From Microthrixaceae bacterium (GTDB lineage: Bacteria; Actinomycetota; Acidimicrobiia; Acidimicrobiales; Acidimicrobilacustridaceae): DNA of 64,000 nt. The stretch covers positions 1 to 64,000 of the forward strand of contig CANFQA010000009.1 of NCBI GenBank assembly GCA_947449015.1, given 5' to 3'. Shown piece by piece: positions 16,737 to 24,820 of this stretch (the first letter of the stretch is position 1; the number at the start of each line of letters is the position of its first letter). The notes below the pieces were generated by a model. The model was given only the letters and a program-made list of their open reading frames with translations. It was not told where the DNA came from and ran no database searches. The position numbers and the translations under genes were made by a program.

Positions 16737-17639
16737 CTAGGAGACGCCGTAGACCGCTGCAGGCTTGGGTGCCGCGGCGATGAGGTCGGCAACCACGGCG
16801 CCGATTTCATCAGGTTCCCAGCGAGCGCCCTTATCGAACGGGGTGCCGTGCTGCCAACCGTCGGCCACGCTGATCTCACCACCGGCGCATTCGAACACCC
16901 GACCGCTGACATCGCACTGTCCGCTACCCAACCACACCACGAGCGGGCTGATGTTCGCAGGGTCCATGGCATCGAAACCGGACTCGGGCTTGGCCATCAT
17001 TTCGGGAAAGGCATCTTCGGTCATGCGACTGCGGGCCGAAGGGGCGATGGAGTTGGCAGCTACGCCGATACGACCAAGCTCAGCGGCGATGTTGATGGTG
17101 AAGGTGGCAATACCTGCTTTGGCCGCCGAGTAATTGGTCTGCGCGAGGCTGCCCATGAGACCTGCACCCGATGAGGTGGTGACGACACGGGCCTCGCGCT
17201 GGTTGCCGGCCTTGGATTCAGCTCGCCAGTACTCGACTGCATGCTTGACCGGACAGAAGGTGCCACGCAGATGCACGCGCATCACCGCGTCCCAGTCGTC
17301 GACGGTCATGTTGACGAACATGCGGTCGCGCACGATGCCAGCATTCGTGACCACCGTGTCGAGACCGCCGAAGGTGTCAATGGCAGCACGCACGAGGTTG
17401 CCGGCGCCGTCCCAGTCGCTGATGTCATCGGAGTTGGTGATGGCTTCGCCGCCCGCCGCGATGATGTCGTTGACGACCTCCTGGGCAGGACTGATGTCGT
17501 TACCCTCGCCGGTGAGAGACGCACCAACATCGTTGACGACAACCTTGGCGCCCTCTGCCGCGAATGCCCGGGCATGAGCAGCGCCGAGTCCCCGGCCTGC
17601 TCCAGTGATGATGACAACTCGTCCGTCACAGATTCCCAT
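16737..17639 (-). CDS. SDR of the HSD17B4/Rv3548c type
   Basis: The 300-aa protein has TGAGRGLGAAHARAFAAEGAKVVVND, the TNAGIVRDRMF block, Ser in TTSSGAGLMG and the NYSAAKAGI Tyr-Lys pair, followed by a C-terminal extension (SVADGWQHGTPFDKGARW). This layout is that of the hydroxyacyl-CoA dehydrogenase domain of peroxisomal multifunctional enzyme 2 and of the mycobacterial steroid-locus SDRs Rv3548c and Rv3502c. A role as 3-hydroxyacyl-CoA dehydrogenase in steroid side-chain or ring catabolism is the likely reading. AGGAG sits ten bases ahead of the ATG. Confidence 0.85.
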   Translation of the reverse strand: MGICDGRVVIITGAGRGLGAAHARAFAAEGAKVVVNDVGASLTGEGNDISPAQEVVNDIIAAGGEAITNSDDISDWDGAGNLVRAAIDTFGGLDTVVTNAGIVRDRMFVNMTVDDWDAVMRVHLRGTFCPVKHAVEYWRAESKAGNQREARVVTTSSGAGLMGSLAQTNYSAAKAGIATFTINIAAELGRIGVAANSIAPSARSRMTEDAFPEMMAKPESGFDAMDPANISPLVVWLGSGQCDVSGRVFECAGGEISVADGWQHGTPFDKGARWEPDEIGAVVADLIAAAPKPAAVYGVS

Positions 17640-17666
17640 TGGTGTGCTCCTGTTTGAGGGGGGGGG

Positions 17667-18032
17667 TTACGACTTTGCCTTGTGCACTGCAACTGCGTCT
17701 TTCACGTATCGCGTGATGTCTGCAGCCTTGACCTTCGAATCGAACGGGATGTCCCATGTTCCCATGGTGGAGTCGCCGAATCGAAACACCTCCAAGGGAT
17801 CCGCCATCAGATCAGCCGACATGAACCGAAGGGCGATGCCCTTCTTCGTGGTGTCGATCGTGCAAAGCGGCGCCATCCACTTGGCGTTGAATGAGTACAT
17901 GTACTGCTTCCACTTAATGGCCGTGTCGACGTCAGGCGCGCCTTTGAGGATCGCCTTATCGAGAGTCACGATGAGCGCGTGGATCGACTGGTCCTTGGTG
18001 GCGAGAAAATCCTCAAGCGGCTGACGGGCCAT
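17667..18032 (-). CDS. DUF1801-family protein
   Basis: The 121-aa product carries the YdhG-like DUF1801 pattern: IHALIVTLDKAILKGAPDVDTAIKWKQYMYSF, CTIDTTKKGIALRFM and a terminal VKAADITRYVKDAV helix. The fold is small and of unknown function, sometimes compared with iron chaperone frataxin-like domains. The ATG at 18032 follows the VOC gene stop by four bases, so it is in the same transcript as the VOC protein and the acyl-CoA ligase. Nine consecutive G on the plus strand (17658-17666) directly follow its stop. Confidence 0.75.
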   Translation of the reverse strand: MARQPLEDFLATKDQSIHALIVTLDKAILKGAPDVDTAIKWKQYMYSFNAKWMAPLCTIDTTKKGIALRFMSADLMADPLEVFRFGDSTMGTWDIPFDSKVKAADITRYVKDAVAVHKAKS

Positions 18033-18036
18033 GTTG

Positions 18037-18513
18037 TCAGTCCCCCGTATGCGCGTCGCGCGCGGCAGCAAGTGCTGCGATATCGATCCTGCTCATCGTG
18101 TACATCGCTTCGATGGCGCCTTGATTGACGAGGAGCTCGCCCATGTTGTCCGGGATGATCTGCCAGGAGAGGCCGAAACGATCGCGCAACCAGCCGCAGC
18201 GACTCTCCGCGCCGCCATCGGCGATAAGTGCATCCCAGAAGTGGTCGAGTTCGACCTGACCATGACACGGGTAGACAAATGAGACCGCCTCAGTGAAGGG
18301 AAACTCGGGTCCACCGTTGAGCAGCTGCATGGGTTGTCCGGCCACGATGATGTGCGCCATGAAGACGTTGTCCTGGCCGTTCGGCCATGTGTCGCCGCCT
18401 GGCTGTCCGCTCACAATCTGCTCGATTGATGAGTCGGGGAAGAGCTCGGTGTAGAACGCGGCGGCTTCGCCGGCGCGACCGTCAAACCAGAGACACGGCA
18501 TGATGCGAGCCAT
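18037..18513 (-). CDS. VOC/PhnB-like (glyoxalase-fold) protein
   Basis: A 158-aa protein of the PF06983-like family: MARIMPCLWFDGRAGEAAAFYTELFPDS opens the first beta-alpha-beta unit, MQLLNGGPEFPFTEAVSF is the typical middle block, and the FWDALIADGG ... WLRDRFGLSWQIIP block ends the second unit. Related proteins are often annotated as 3-demethylubiquinone methyltransferase-like but have no methyltransferase features. The ATG at 18513 overlaps the stop of the CoA ligase (TGATG). Function unknown. Confidence 0.85.
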   Translation of the reverse strand: MARIMPCLWFDGRAGEAAAFYTELFPDSSIEQIVSGQPGGDTWPNGQDNVFMAHIIVAGQPMQLLNGGPEFPFTEAVSFVYPCHGQVELDHFWDALIADGGAESRCGWLRDRFGLSWQIIPDNMGELLVNQGAIEAMYTMSRIDIAALAAARDAHTGD

Positions 18514-20054
18514 CAGCGTTCCCATTCCTTTTCCGCCGCAGCAGCGGCAGGGGCAAGTGATCGTTTGTCGATCTTGGACATGGCGGTGAGCGGGAGCTCG
18601 TCAAGCAGCACCATCGCATCGGGGGCCTTATAGGAGGCCATCGAATCGGTACACCAAGCACGGAGCTGCTCGAGACTCGGAGGTGCAGTCGGGTCAGCGG
18701 GAACAACGAACGCCACGCCGATCTCGCCCAGAACCGGCGCTTCGGTACCAAGCACCGCAACGCGCTCGACCGCAGGATGCTGACCAAGACAGTTCTCGAC
18801 CTCGATGGGATAGACGTTGTAACCACCGCGGATGTACATCTCGGTGCTTCGACCGGCGAGATGAAGATCGCCGCGGTCATCGAGAAATCCCAGATCGCCG
18901 GTGAGGAGCCAACCGTCGGCGTCGATTGCTGCGGCGGTGAGTTCTGGCTCACGCCAATAGCCGCGCATCATGGCCCGACTTCGCAGACACACGGTGCCCA
19001 CTTCCGTCTCGCCAGTGCCAGTGCGCTCGACGTGGCGACCTCGACCTTCATCGAGGCGCAACTGCAGTTCGACACCATCGCCCGGAGTGCCGACCGTATT
19101 GCAGATGACCTCGTCGGGATCCTCGAGAGAGGTGCCAGTGGAAACACAGGCCTCGGTGCTCGTATAGCGAACCACCACAGGACAACCAAATGAATCGCGC
19201 ATCGCGTCGACCATCTCAGGTGGCACTCGCGCTGCACCTGTGCTGACGATTCGGAGGCTCGAAACTTCAGTCGTAGCGAGATCCGGATGTGCCAACATCA
19301 TTTGCCACTGAGCGGGAACGCCTTGGCCCACAGTGACACCTTCGGTGCCGATGAGTTCGAGCGCTCCGGCGGCGGTCCACGGCGTGGGGCACACGATGGT
19401 GGTGATCACATGGGTGAGTTCGTCCCAGACGCGGGTCATGTAGCCAACATGCGCGAACGGCAGGGGCGAAAGACGGCGATCACCGACCTGCGACAGCGGA
19501 CCGGCGGCATCGGCCATGGCCCGCAGGCAGGCATGGTCGAACACGGCGCCCTTCGGCTTGCCGGTTGTACCGCTCGTCCAGACGATCGCCATGGGATCGG
19601 TGTCGACAACTGACGGTCGGGAGGTGAACGGTGTGTCTGTCATCGCTTCACGCAACTCGGCTGTGCCCAACAGCGGAACCGAGCCCATGAGTGCCGAATG
19701 AGCATCAGTGACGATGACCTTCGGATCACTTCGTTCGATGATGTGGGCCGTCTCGGCGACACCCAAACGCGGATTCATCCCACTGGTTATGGCACCAAGT
19801 CGCAAAATGGCTTGATAGGCGATGGCGTAGTCAATCGATGATGGCAGGGAAACACCAACCACGTCGCCAGCACCTACACCCATGGCCGCCAATCGCGTTG
19901 CGACACCATCAGCGGCTCTGCCCCATTGCTCGAAGGTGATGCGTTGCCCATCGTGCACGAATGCCTCGATCTCTCCAGCGCGCTCGACAACGGCGTCGAA
20001 GAGATCGACAACGCCGGAGAACGAACCGGTGATGGGCGCGTCAGGAAGGGGCAT
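18513..20054 (-). CDS. Acyl-CoA synthetase (AMP-forming)
   Basis: The 513-aa adenylate-forming enzyme has the P-loop VWTSGTTGKPKGAV, the A5-like YTSTEACVS, WLLTGDLGFLDDRGDLHLAGRSTEMYIRGGYNVYPIEVE and the C-terminal lysine in LTAMSKIDKRSL. These are the standard motifs for making an acyl-adenylate and then the CoA thioester. The substrate is not predictable from motifs; the neighbour is the FadD3-like ligase 17 bases upstream on the same strand, so it may act on a related steroid or propionate-side acid. It lies in a four-gene minus-strand unit with the VOC and DUF1801 genes. Confidence 0.88.
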   Translation of the reverse strand: MPLPDAPITGSFSGVVDLFDAVVERAGEIEAFVHDGQRITFEQWGRAADGVATRLAAMGVGAGDVVGVSLPSSIDYAIAYQAILRLGAITSGMNPRLGVAETAHIIERSDPKVIVTDAHSALMGSVPLLGTAELREAMTDTPFTSRPSVVDTDPMAIVWTSGTTGKPKGAVFDHACLRAMADAAGPLSQVGDRRLSPLPFAHVGYMTRVWDELTHVITTIVCPTPWTAAGALELIGTEGVTVGQGVPAQWQMMLAHPDLATTEVSSLRIVSTGAARVPPEMVDAMRDSFGCPVVVRYTSTEACVSTGTSLEDPDEVICNTVGTPGDGVELQLRLDEGRGRHVERTGTGETEVGTVCLRSRAMMRGYWREPELTAAAIDADGWLLTGDLGFLDDRGDLHLAGRSTEMYIRGGYNVYPIEVENCLGQHPAVERVAVLGTEAPVLGEIGVAFVVPADPTAPPSLEQLRAWCTDSMASYKAPDAMVLLDELPLTAMSKIDKRSLAPAAAAAEKEWER

Positions 20055-20071
20055 GCGAAGCGACTCAGCGA

Positions 20072-21655
20072 TCAGCCGGCGGCGAGCTCGGCCCGACCAC
20101 GTTCGCGAAGTTCGACCTTGATGACCTTGCCACTGGCATTGGTGGGAAGCGCCTCGACGATACGGAAGTGACGCGGCACCTTGAAATTGGCCATGGTGTC
20201 GCGGGCCCAGGCCGAAAGTGCGTCGATATCGATCTGCACACCATCACGGGGCACGACAAAGCCCATGCCAACCTCACCCATTCGCTCGTCGGGCACACCG
20301 ATAACGGCAACCTGGGCGATGCCCTCATAGCCCATCAGAAGATTTTCGATCTCTGCCGGGTAGGCATTGAAGCCTCCGACGATGAACATGTCCTTGGTGC
20401 GATCAGTGATGCGCACATAGCCACGTTCATCCATGATGCCGACGTCTCCCGTGTGCAACCAGCCATCGGCATCGATGGTTTCGGCGGTGGCTTCAGGGTT
20501 GTTGAGGTATCCGAGCATCACGTTGTAGCCACGACACACGATCTCGCCCGCTTCTCCGCGGGGCAGTTCATTGTTGTCCTCATCGACAATGCGGACCTCG
20601 GTGTCGGGGATGGCTCGACCAGAGGTGAGAGCGATGGTGGTGGGATCGTCCTCGGCACGACACATCGTGACGGTGCCGGTGGCTTCGGTGAGACCGTAGG
20701 CAGTGATGATGGTGCGGAATGTGAGTTCGTCGCGCATGCGCTCAATCATCGAAACCGGGATGGCCGCGGCGCCGGTGACCGCAACTCTCAGCGACGACAG
20801 GTCATAGGCATCACGACTGGAATCATTGAGAATTGAAAGAAACAGTGTGGGCGGACCAGGCAGCATTGAGACACGCTCGTCGGTGATGCGCGTGAGTACC
20901 TTCTGCACATCGAACACCGGCTCAGGAATGATGGTGGCGCCCTTGAGCAAGCAGGCGATGATGCCGGCCTTGTAGCCGAAGGTATGGAAGAACGGATTCA
21001 CGATGAGGTAGCGGTCATCCTCGACGAGACCCACCACATCGGACCAGACCTCGAACACCCGAAGAGTCTGGGAGTGATTGACCATCACGCCCTTCGGAGC
21101 GCCAGTGGTGCCCGAAGTGAAGACGAGATCGCAGAGATCCTCAGGGCTTGTCGAATTCAAACGAGCGGCAACCTCATCATCGGAGACTGCTGCGCCAGCG
21201 GCGAGGTAGTCGGCCCATGCAGTCGTTCCAGCGGGCACGTCGCCACGGAGCACAACTTTGCGGCATGACACATCGTGACCTTCAAGCATCCCGACGTAGT
21301 CGTTGCCGAGGAAGCCTTCGACGCACAGGAGCACCGAAGCGCCACTGCGGTTGATGATGTCGGCGGCTTCAATGCCCTTGTAGCGAGTGTTGAGTGGCAC
21401 CAGAACCGCTCCCGCCATTACTGCGCCCAGCCCGGAAATGACCCACTCGGCAATGTTCGGGGCCCAGATGGCGACACGATCACCGAGACCGACCCCGGCA
21501 GCGATATGGGCTCGAGCGGCATCGACCACCGCATCACGCAGTTGGGGGAATGTCAGGCGGAGGTCTCCGTCAACCAGGCCTTCAACCTCGGGAAAACGGT
21601 CGGCCGAAGCCATGACAAGTCGCCCGATCGTGCCCCACTGTTCGTCTGCGCGCAT
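20072..21655 (-). CDS. fadD3: HIP-CoA ligase, FadD3-like
   Basis: A 527-aa acyl-CoA synthetase with VFTSGTTGAPKGVM, TAYGLTEATGTVTMCRAEDD, WLHTGDVGIMDERGYVRITDR and a C-terminal NASGKVIKVELRE lysine motif. The stretch INPFFH-like VNPFFHTFGYKAGIIACL, LPGPPTLFLSIL and AVTGAAAIPVSMIERM closely follow mycobacterial FadD3, which ligates CoA to the propanoate of HIP, the last two rings of cholesterol. This identity is supported by the other Ipd/FadE30/EchA20 genes further along. The promoter region is shared with a divergent hydratase gene and holds a CTGAC palindrome. Confidence 0.85.
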   Translation of the reverse strand: MRADEQWGTIGRLVMASADRFPEVEGLVDGDLRLTFPQLRDAVVDAARAHIAAGVGLGDRVAIWAPNIAEWVISGLGAVMAGAVLVPLNTRYKGIEAADIINRSGASVLLCVEGFLGNDYVGMLEGHDVSCRKVVLRGDVPAGTTAWADYLAAGAAVSDDEVAARLNSTSPEDLCDLVFTSGTTGAPKGVMVNHSQTLRVFEVWSDVVGLVEDDRYLIVNPFFHTFGYKAGIIACLLKGATIIPEPVFDVQKVLTRITDERVSMLPGPPTLFLSILNDSSRDAYDLSSLRVAVTGAAAIPVSMIERMRDELTFRTIITAYGLTEATGTVTMCRAEDDPTTIALTSGRAIPDTEVRIVDEDNNELPRGEAGEIVCRGYNVMLGYLNNPEATAETIDADGWLHTGDVGIMDERGYVRITDRTKDMFIVGGFNAYPAEIENLLMGYEGIAQVAVIGVPDERMGEVGMGFVVPRDGVQIDIDALSAWARDTMANFKVPRHFRIVEALPTNASGKVIKVELRERGRAELAAG

Positions 21656-21689
21656 GATTGCGAGACTAGTCCTGCCCTCCCATCAACTT

Positions 21690-21709
21690 CTGACGAACCG
21701 TCAGGTCAG
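21690..21709. promoter_or_regulatory. Putative TetR-type operator, fadD3/echA intergenic
   Basis: Read on the minus strand this is CTGACCTGACGGTTCGTCAG; its inner 15 bases CTGACGGTTCGTCAG are a near-perfect inverted repeat. It lies 35-54 bases ahead of the fadD3 start and 38-57 ahead of the divergent hydratase start. Eighteen of twenty bases agree with the copy at 37538. The position between two divergent CoA-metabolism genes fits a shared repressor site. Confidence 0.65.
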
Positions 21710-21746
21710 CGAAGGCCCGGAGACCACCCTTTGGTAAGTTTCGGCC

Positions 21747-22538
21747 ATGACCACCTTCGAGACCCTCCTGTTTGATGTCACCGACGGCGTCGGCGTGATC
21801 ACGCTCAACCGGCCCGAGAAGTACAACTCGGCCGACGAGACTCTCGTGACCGAACTGGAGAACCTCTACAAGGAACTTCGCTACGACGATTCGGTCAAGG
21901 TCGTGGTGCTCACCGGCGCCGGGGACAAAGCGTTCTGCACCGGCATCGACCGCGATTTCGCCATGAACAATCGCCAGCCGGACTCGCCGTTCATGATGGA
22001 TGACCCCATGCTCAAGCTCGGCCCGAAGCAAGCCGATCTGTGGAAGCCGGTCATTGCTGCGGTCAATGGCATGGCCGGCGGTGGAGCGTTCTACGCCCTC
22101 GGCGAAGCGGAGTTCATCATTGCTGCCGAGCACGCCACATTCTTCGATCCGCACACCACCTATGGCATGGCTGCATGTTTCGAGCCCATGTTCATGTTCG
22201 GTCAGATGCCCTGGGGTGAACTGGTGCGCATGAGTCTCATGGGGAACTTCGAACGCATCTCGGCACAGACCGCACTTGGTTGGGGCATGGTCAGCGAGGT
22301 TGTTCCGGGCGAGAGGTTGCTCGAGCACACGCTCGAGATCGCCACGAAGCTGGCATCACTTCCCCAGATCGCAGTGCAGGGCACGTTGCGTTCGCTGTGG
22401 GCCCGTCGCAACATGACACGTGAACAGGCCATCGGCATGGCGAACCATCTCGTCGAGATCGGTAATCGTCCCGAGGCGCTCGCCGAAGGTCAAGCGTTCT
22501 TCGCCAGCGGTGTGCGGGTCACTCCAACAGTTCGCTGA
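21747..22538 (+). CDS. Enoyl-CoA hydratase/isomerase family protein
   Basis: The 263-aa crotonase-family protein shows LNRPEKYNSADETL, AFCTGIDRDFAM and AAVNGMAGGGAFYALGEAEFIIAAE, the two oxyanion-hole blocks. In the region that holds the catalytic Glu of hydratases it reads FFDPHTTYGMAACFEPMFMFG, so the first glutamate position is not obvious. It is divergent from fadD3 across a CTGAC palindrome and is likely regulated with it, which points to a steroid-ring substrate. Its end overlaps the convergent DUF1643 gene by 20 bases. Confidence 0.83.
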   Translation: MTTFETLLFDVTDGVGVITLNRPEKYNSADETLVTELENLYKELRYDDSVKVVVLTGAGDKAFCTGIDRDFAMNNRQPDSPFMMDDPMLKLGPKQADLWKPVIAAVNGMAGGGAFYALGEAEFIIAAEHATFFDPHTTYGMAACFEPMFMFGQMPWGELVRMSLMGNFERISAQTALGWGMVSEVVPGERLLEHTLEIATKLASLPQIAVQGTLRSLWARRNMTREQAIGMANHLVEIGNRPEALAEGQAFFASGVRVTPTVR

Positions 22539-23055
22539 GAACACTGGGCTCGGCATCGGCCGGAAGGTAGAGGGGATGGCCGGGATGACCCGCCCCCGTC
22601 ATCCGCAGCTGATGGACGGCGACACCCGACGAAGCGAGAAGTTCACGAACGAACTGTCCGCGCTCACGCAGTTCCCCATGATTACCCCATGCGGCGATCA
22701 CGAGATCGGCTGATCGGGCCGCGTCCACGATTGCCTCGTCATTGCCCGGACCTACCGGATCGGCGACCGTTCGCAGGCCCTTCGGGTCGGTGGAGCGGAA
22801 CGCGAAGATGTTCGTGGTGACCAGTCCGCCATAGCCCCATCGTTCGGCGAATCCGACGCAGCGCCGGTTGGTCGGATCGAGGACAAAGGCGTCTGCCGTT
22901 GACGGATTCAACATGAGGAAATTCGCCACTGGCCCGTCCGGATCCCATGTTCGGGTCAGCGTGTAGCGAAACACCCGATCCGACGAGAACGTGGCTGATG
23001 CCGCTCCCCACTCCCCCGCTGCCGTCTCGGTGATGAACGCTGGTCGGCGGGTCAT
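22519..23055 (-). CDS. DUF1643-family protein
   Basis: The 178-aa product carries the DUF1643 pattern: FRYTLTRTWDPDGPVANFLMLNPSTADAFVLDPTNRRCVGFAERWGYGG near the N-terminus and VIAAWGNHGELRERG in the second half, ending in a PLYLPADAEP segment. The family is small, widespread and of unknown function. I use the ATG at 23055; a much longer frame to 23739 runs antisense through the DUF35 and thiolase genes and is discarded. It is convergent with the hydratase gene and divergent from the DUF35 gene. Confidence 0.85.
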   Translation of the reverse strand: MTRRPAFITETAAGEWGAASATFSSDRVFRYTLTRTWDPDGPVANFLMLNPSTADAFVLDPTNRRCVGFAERWGYGGLVTTNIFAFRSTDPKGLRTVADPVGPGNDEAIVDAARSADLVIAAWGNHGELRERGQFVRELLASSGVAVHQLRMTGAGHPGHPLYLPADAEPSVLSELLE

Positions 23056-23115
23056 GGTGGCGCAGCGTACGGGCCAATTGGCCGCCTTCGCCCAGATCAG
23101 AGCCGCACCACTACA

Positions 23116-23574
23116 TTGACCAAGGTGACTGCGACCGAACGTGTGCCGGCCATTGATGGCTGGTTCACCACCTCCGAGCCCTACACCCTGATCGGCGCCA
23201 AGTGCACCGCCTGTGGGACCTATGTGTTCCCTCCTCGCGGCGGCGCCTGCCCCAATCCTGACTGCGATTCGATGGAACTCGAGCCTGCGCCGCTGAGCCG
23301 GCGCGGAACCGTGTGGTCCTATACCGAGAATCACTACGCACCCCCGGCGCCCTATGTGGCGGCCGAACCCTTCGAGCCCTATGCGCTTGCTGCTGTGCAG
23401 CTCGAGGCTGAAGGCATCGTGATTCTCGGTCAGGTAGCCAAAGGAGTCATGGCCGCTGATCTCAGTATCGGTATGACGGTCGAAGTCGACCTGCAGGTGC
23501 TCTACCGCGACGCCGATGGCGTCGACCATTGGATCTGGACCTGGGCGCCTGCCGCGCCGGAAGCGAGCGCATGA
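23116..23574 (+). CDS. DUF35 zinc-ribbon/OB-fold protein
   Basis: The 152-aa protein has an N-terminal rubredoxin-like zinc ribbon (GAKCTACGTYVFPPRGGACPNPDCDSME: two Cys pairs) and an OB-fold (LSRRGTVWSYTENHY ... FALAAVQLEAEGIVILGQV). Such ChsH2-DUF35/Rv3521-like proteins bind acyl-CoA and pair with SCP2-type thiolases or steroid aldolases. The stop is followed by the thiolase-like ATG after one base, so the two products almost certainly form a complex. The start is TTG at 23116; GTG at 23125 is an alternative. Confidence 0.85.
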   Translation: MTKVTATERVPAIDGWFTTSEPYTLIGAKCTACGTYVFPPRGGACPNPDCDSMELEPAPLSRRGTVWSYTENHYAPPAPYVAAEPFEPYALAAVQLEAEGIVILGQVAKGVMAADLSIGMTVEVDLQVLYRDADGVDHWIWTWAPAAPEASA

Positions 23575-23575
23575 C

Positions 23576-24778
23576 ATGGCAACCGAACGTGATCTCGTCG
23601 TCCTCGGTGTTGGTATGCACCCGTGGGGCAAGTGGGGACGCAACTTCGTCGAGTACGGACTCGTCGCAGCAAAGGCCGCTCTGGCCGATGCCGATATGGC
23701 ATGGCGCGATATCCAATTCGTCGCTGGCGCCGACACCATCCGTAACGGTTATCCGGGCTTCGTGGCTGGTTCCACGTTCTCCCAGGCAATGGGCTGGACC
23801 GGTGCGCAGATCTCGTCGTCGTACGCCGCATGCGCATCAGGTGCTCAGGGCATGCAGTCGGCCCGCGCACAGATCCTCGCCGGGTTCGCTGATGTCGCCA
23901 TGGTCATCGGTGCCGACACCACCCCCAAGGGTTTCTTCGCTCCGGTCGGTGGCGAACGCAAAGAAGATCCGGATTGGCAGCGGTTCCATCTGCTCGGTGC
24001 CACCAACCCGGCGTTCTTCGCTCTCAACGCACGCCGTCGTATTGACGTGTTCGGTGACACCACCGACGACTTCGCCATGGTGAAGGTCAAGAACTCGAAA
24101 GCTGGCGTCGCCAACCCGTACGCCCGCTTCCGCAAGGAGTTCACGCTTGACGACTTCGCCGGGTCGCCCATCGTGAGCGATCCGCTGCGACTGCTCGACA
24201 TCTGCGCCACCTCCGATGGCGCCGCCGCGGTCATCATCTGCACCCCCGAGTACGCCAAGGCCAAACTCGGGACCCTCGAAGGAACTGTGCGCATCCGGGC
24301 CGTGGCCAACACCACGCCCACCTATCCGCAGGTGCGTCTCGAACTGCCAGACATCGCCACTGATTCGAATGCAGTCGTGGCGGCGCCGGCGCTCGGGTTC
24401 AAGGATTCGGTTGCCCATAACGCCTACGAACAGGCCGGACTCGGCCCGGAGGATCTCAGCTGCGCCGAGGTGTACGACCTCTCCACCGCTCTTGAGCTCG
24501 ACTGGTACGAGAACCTCGGCCTGTGTGCCGAGGGCGAAGGCGCATCGCTTGTGCGCAGCGGCGCCACTGCGCTCGGCGGCCGCGTGCCGGTCAACGCGTC
24601 GGGTGGTCTGGCCAGTTTCGGTGAAGCCATTCCCGCCCAAGCCATCGCTCAGGTCTGCGAACTCACCTGGCAGCTGCGCGGCCAGGCCGATGGCCATCAG
24701 GTCGAGGACGCCAAGGTCGGACTCGCCATCAACCAGGGCCTGTTCGGCCACGGCAGTTGCACGATTCTCTCGAAGTGA
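23576..24778 (+). CDS. Thiolase-fold lipid-transfer/aldolase-like protein (Ltp type)
   Basis: The 400-aa thiolase-fold protein has the nucleophile-region YAACASGAQGMQSA with its Cys, but the two thiolase histidines are not in place: the H-x-C/D-C-F-T block reads AEVYDLSTALELDWY and the GHPxGA block reads SFGEAIPAQAIAQ. This pattern resembles mycobacterial Ltp-type proteins such as Ltp2-4, some of which are retro-aldolases in sterol side-chain cleavage when bound to a DUF35 partner. The immediately preceding DUF35 gene supplies that partner. A true thiolase activity is less likely; exact substrate unknown. Confidence 0.8.
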   Translation: MATERDLVVLGVGMHPWGKWGRNFVEYGLVAAKAALADADMAWRDIQFVAGADTIRNGYPGFVAGSTFSQAMGWTGAQISSSYAACASGAQGMQSARAQILAGFADVAMVIGADTTPKGFFAPVGGERKEDPDWQRFHLLGATNPAFFALNARRRIDVFGDTTDDFAMVKVKNSKAGVANPYARFRKEFTLDDFAGSPIVSDPLRLLDICATSDGAAAVIICTPEYAKAKLGTLEGTVRIRAVANTTPTYPQVRLELPDIATDSNAVVAAPALGFKDSVAHNAYEQAGLGPEDLSCAEVYDLSTALELDWYENLGLCAEGEGASLVRSGATALGGRVPVNASGGLASFGEAIPAQAIAQVCELTWQLRGQADGHQVEDAKVGLAINQGLFGHGSCTILSK

Positions 24779-24820
24779 TCAGCAGTACTCCAGACACACC
24801 TACAACACAGGAGTCCACCA

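Noticed and set aside
17658-17666. Run of nine G as a phase-variation tract
   Set aside because: It lies after the DUF1801 stop and outside any reading frame, so slippage would not switch a gene.
23056-23739. Extension of the DUF1643 frame to 406 aa
   Set aside because: The extension is antisense to the DUF35 and thiolase genes and unlike any family; DUF1643 begins near 23055.
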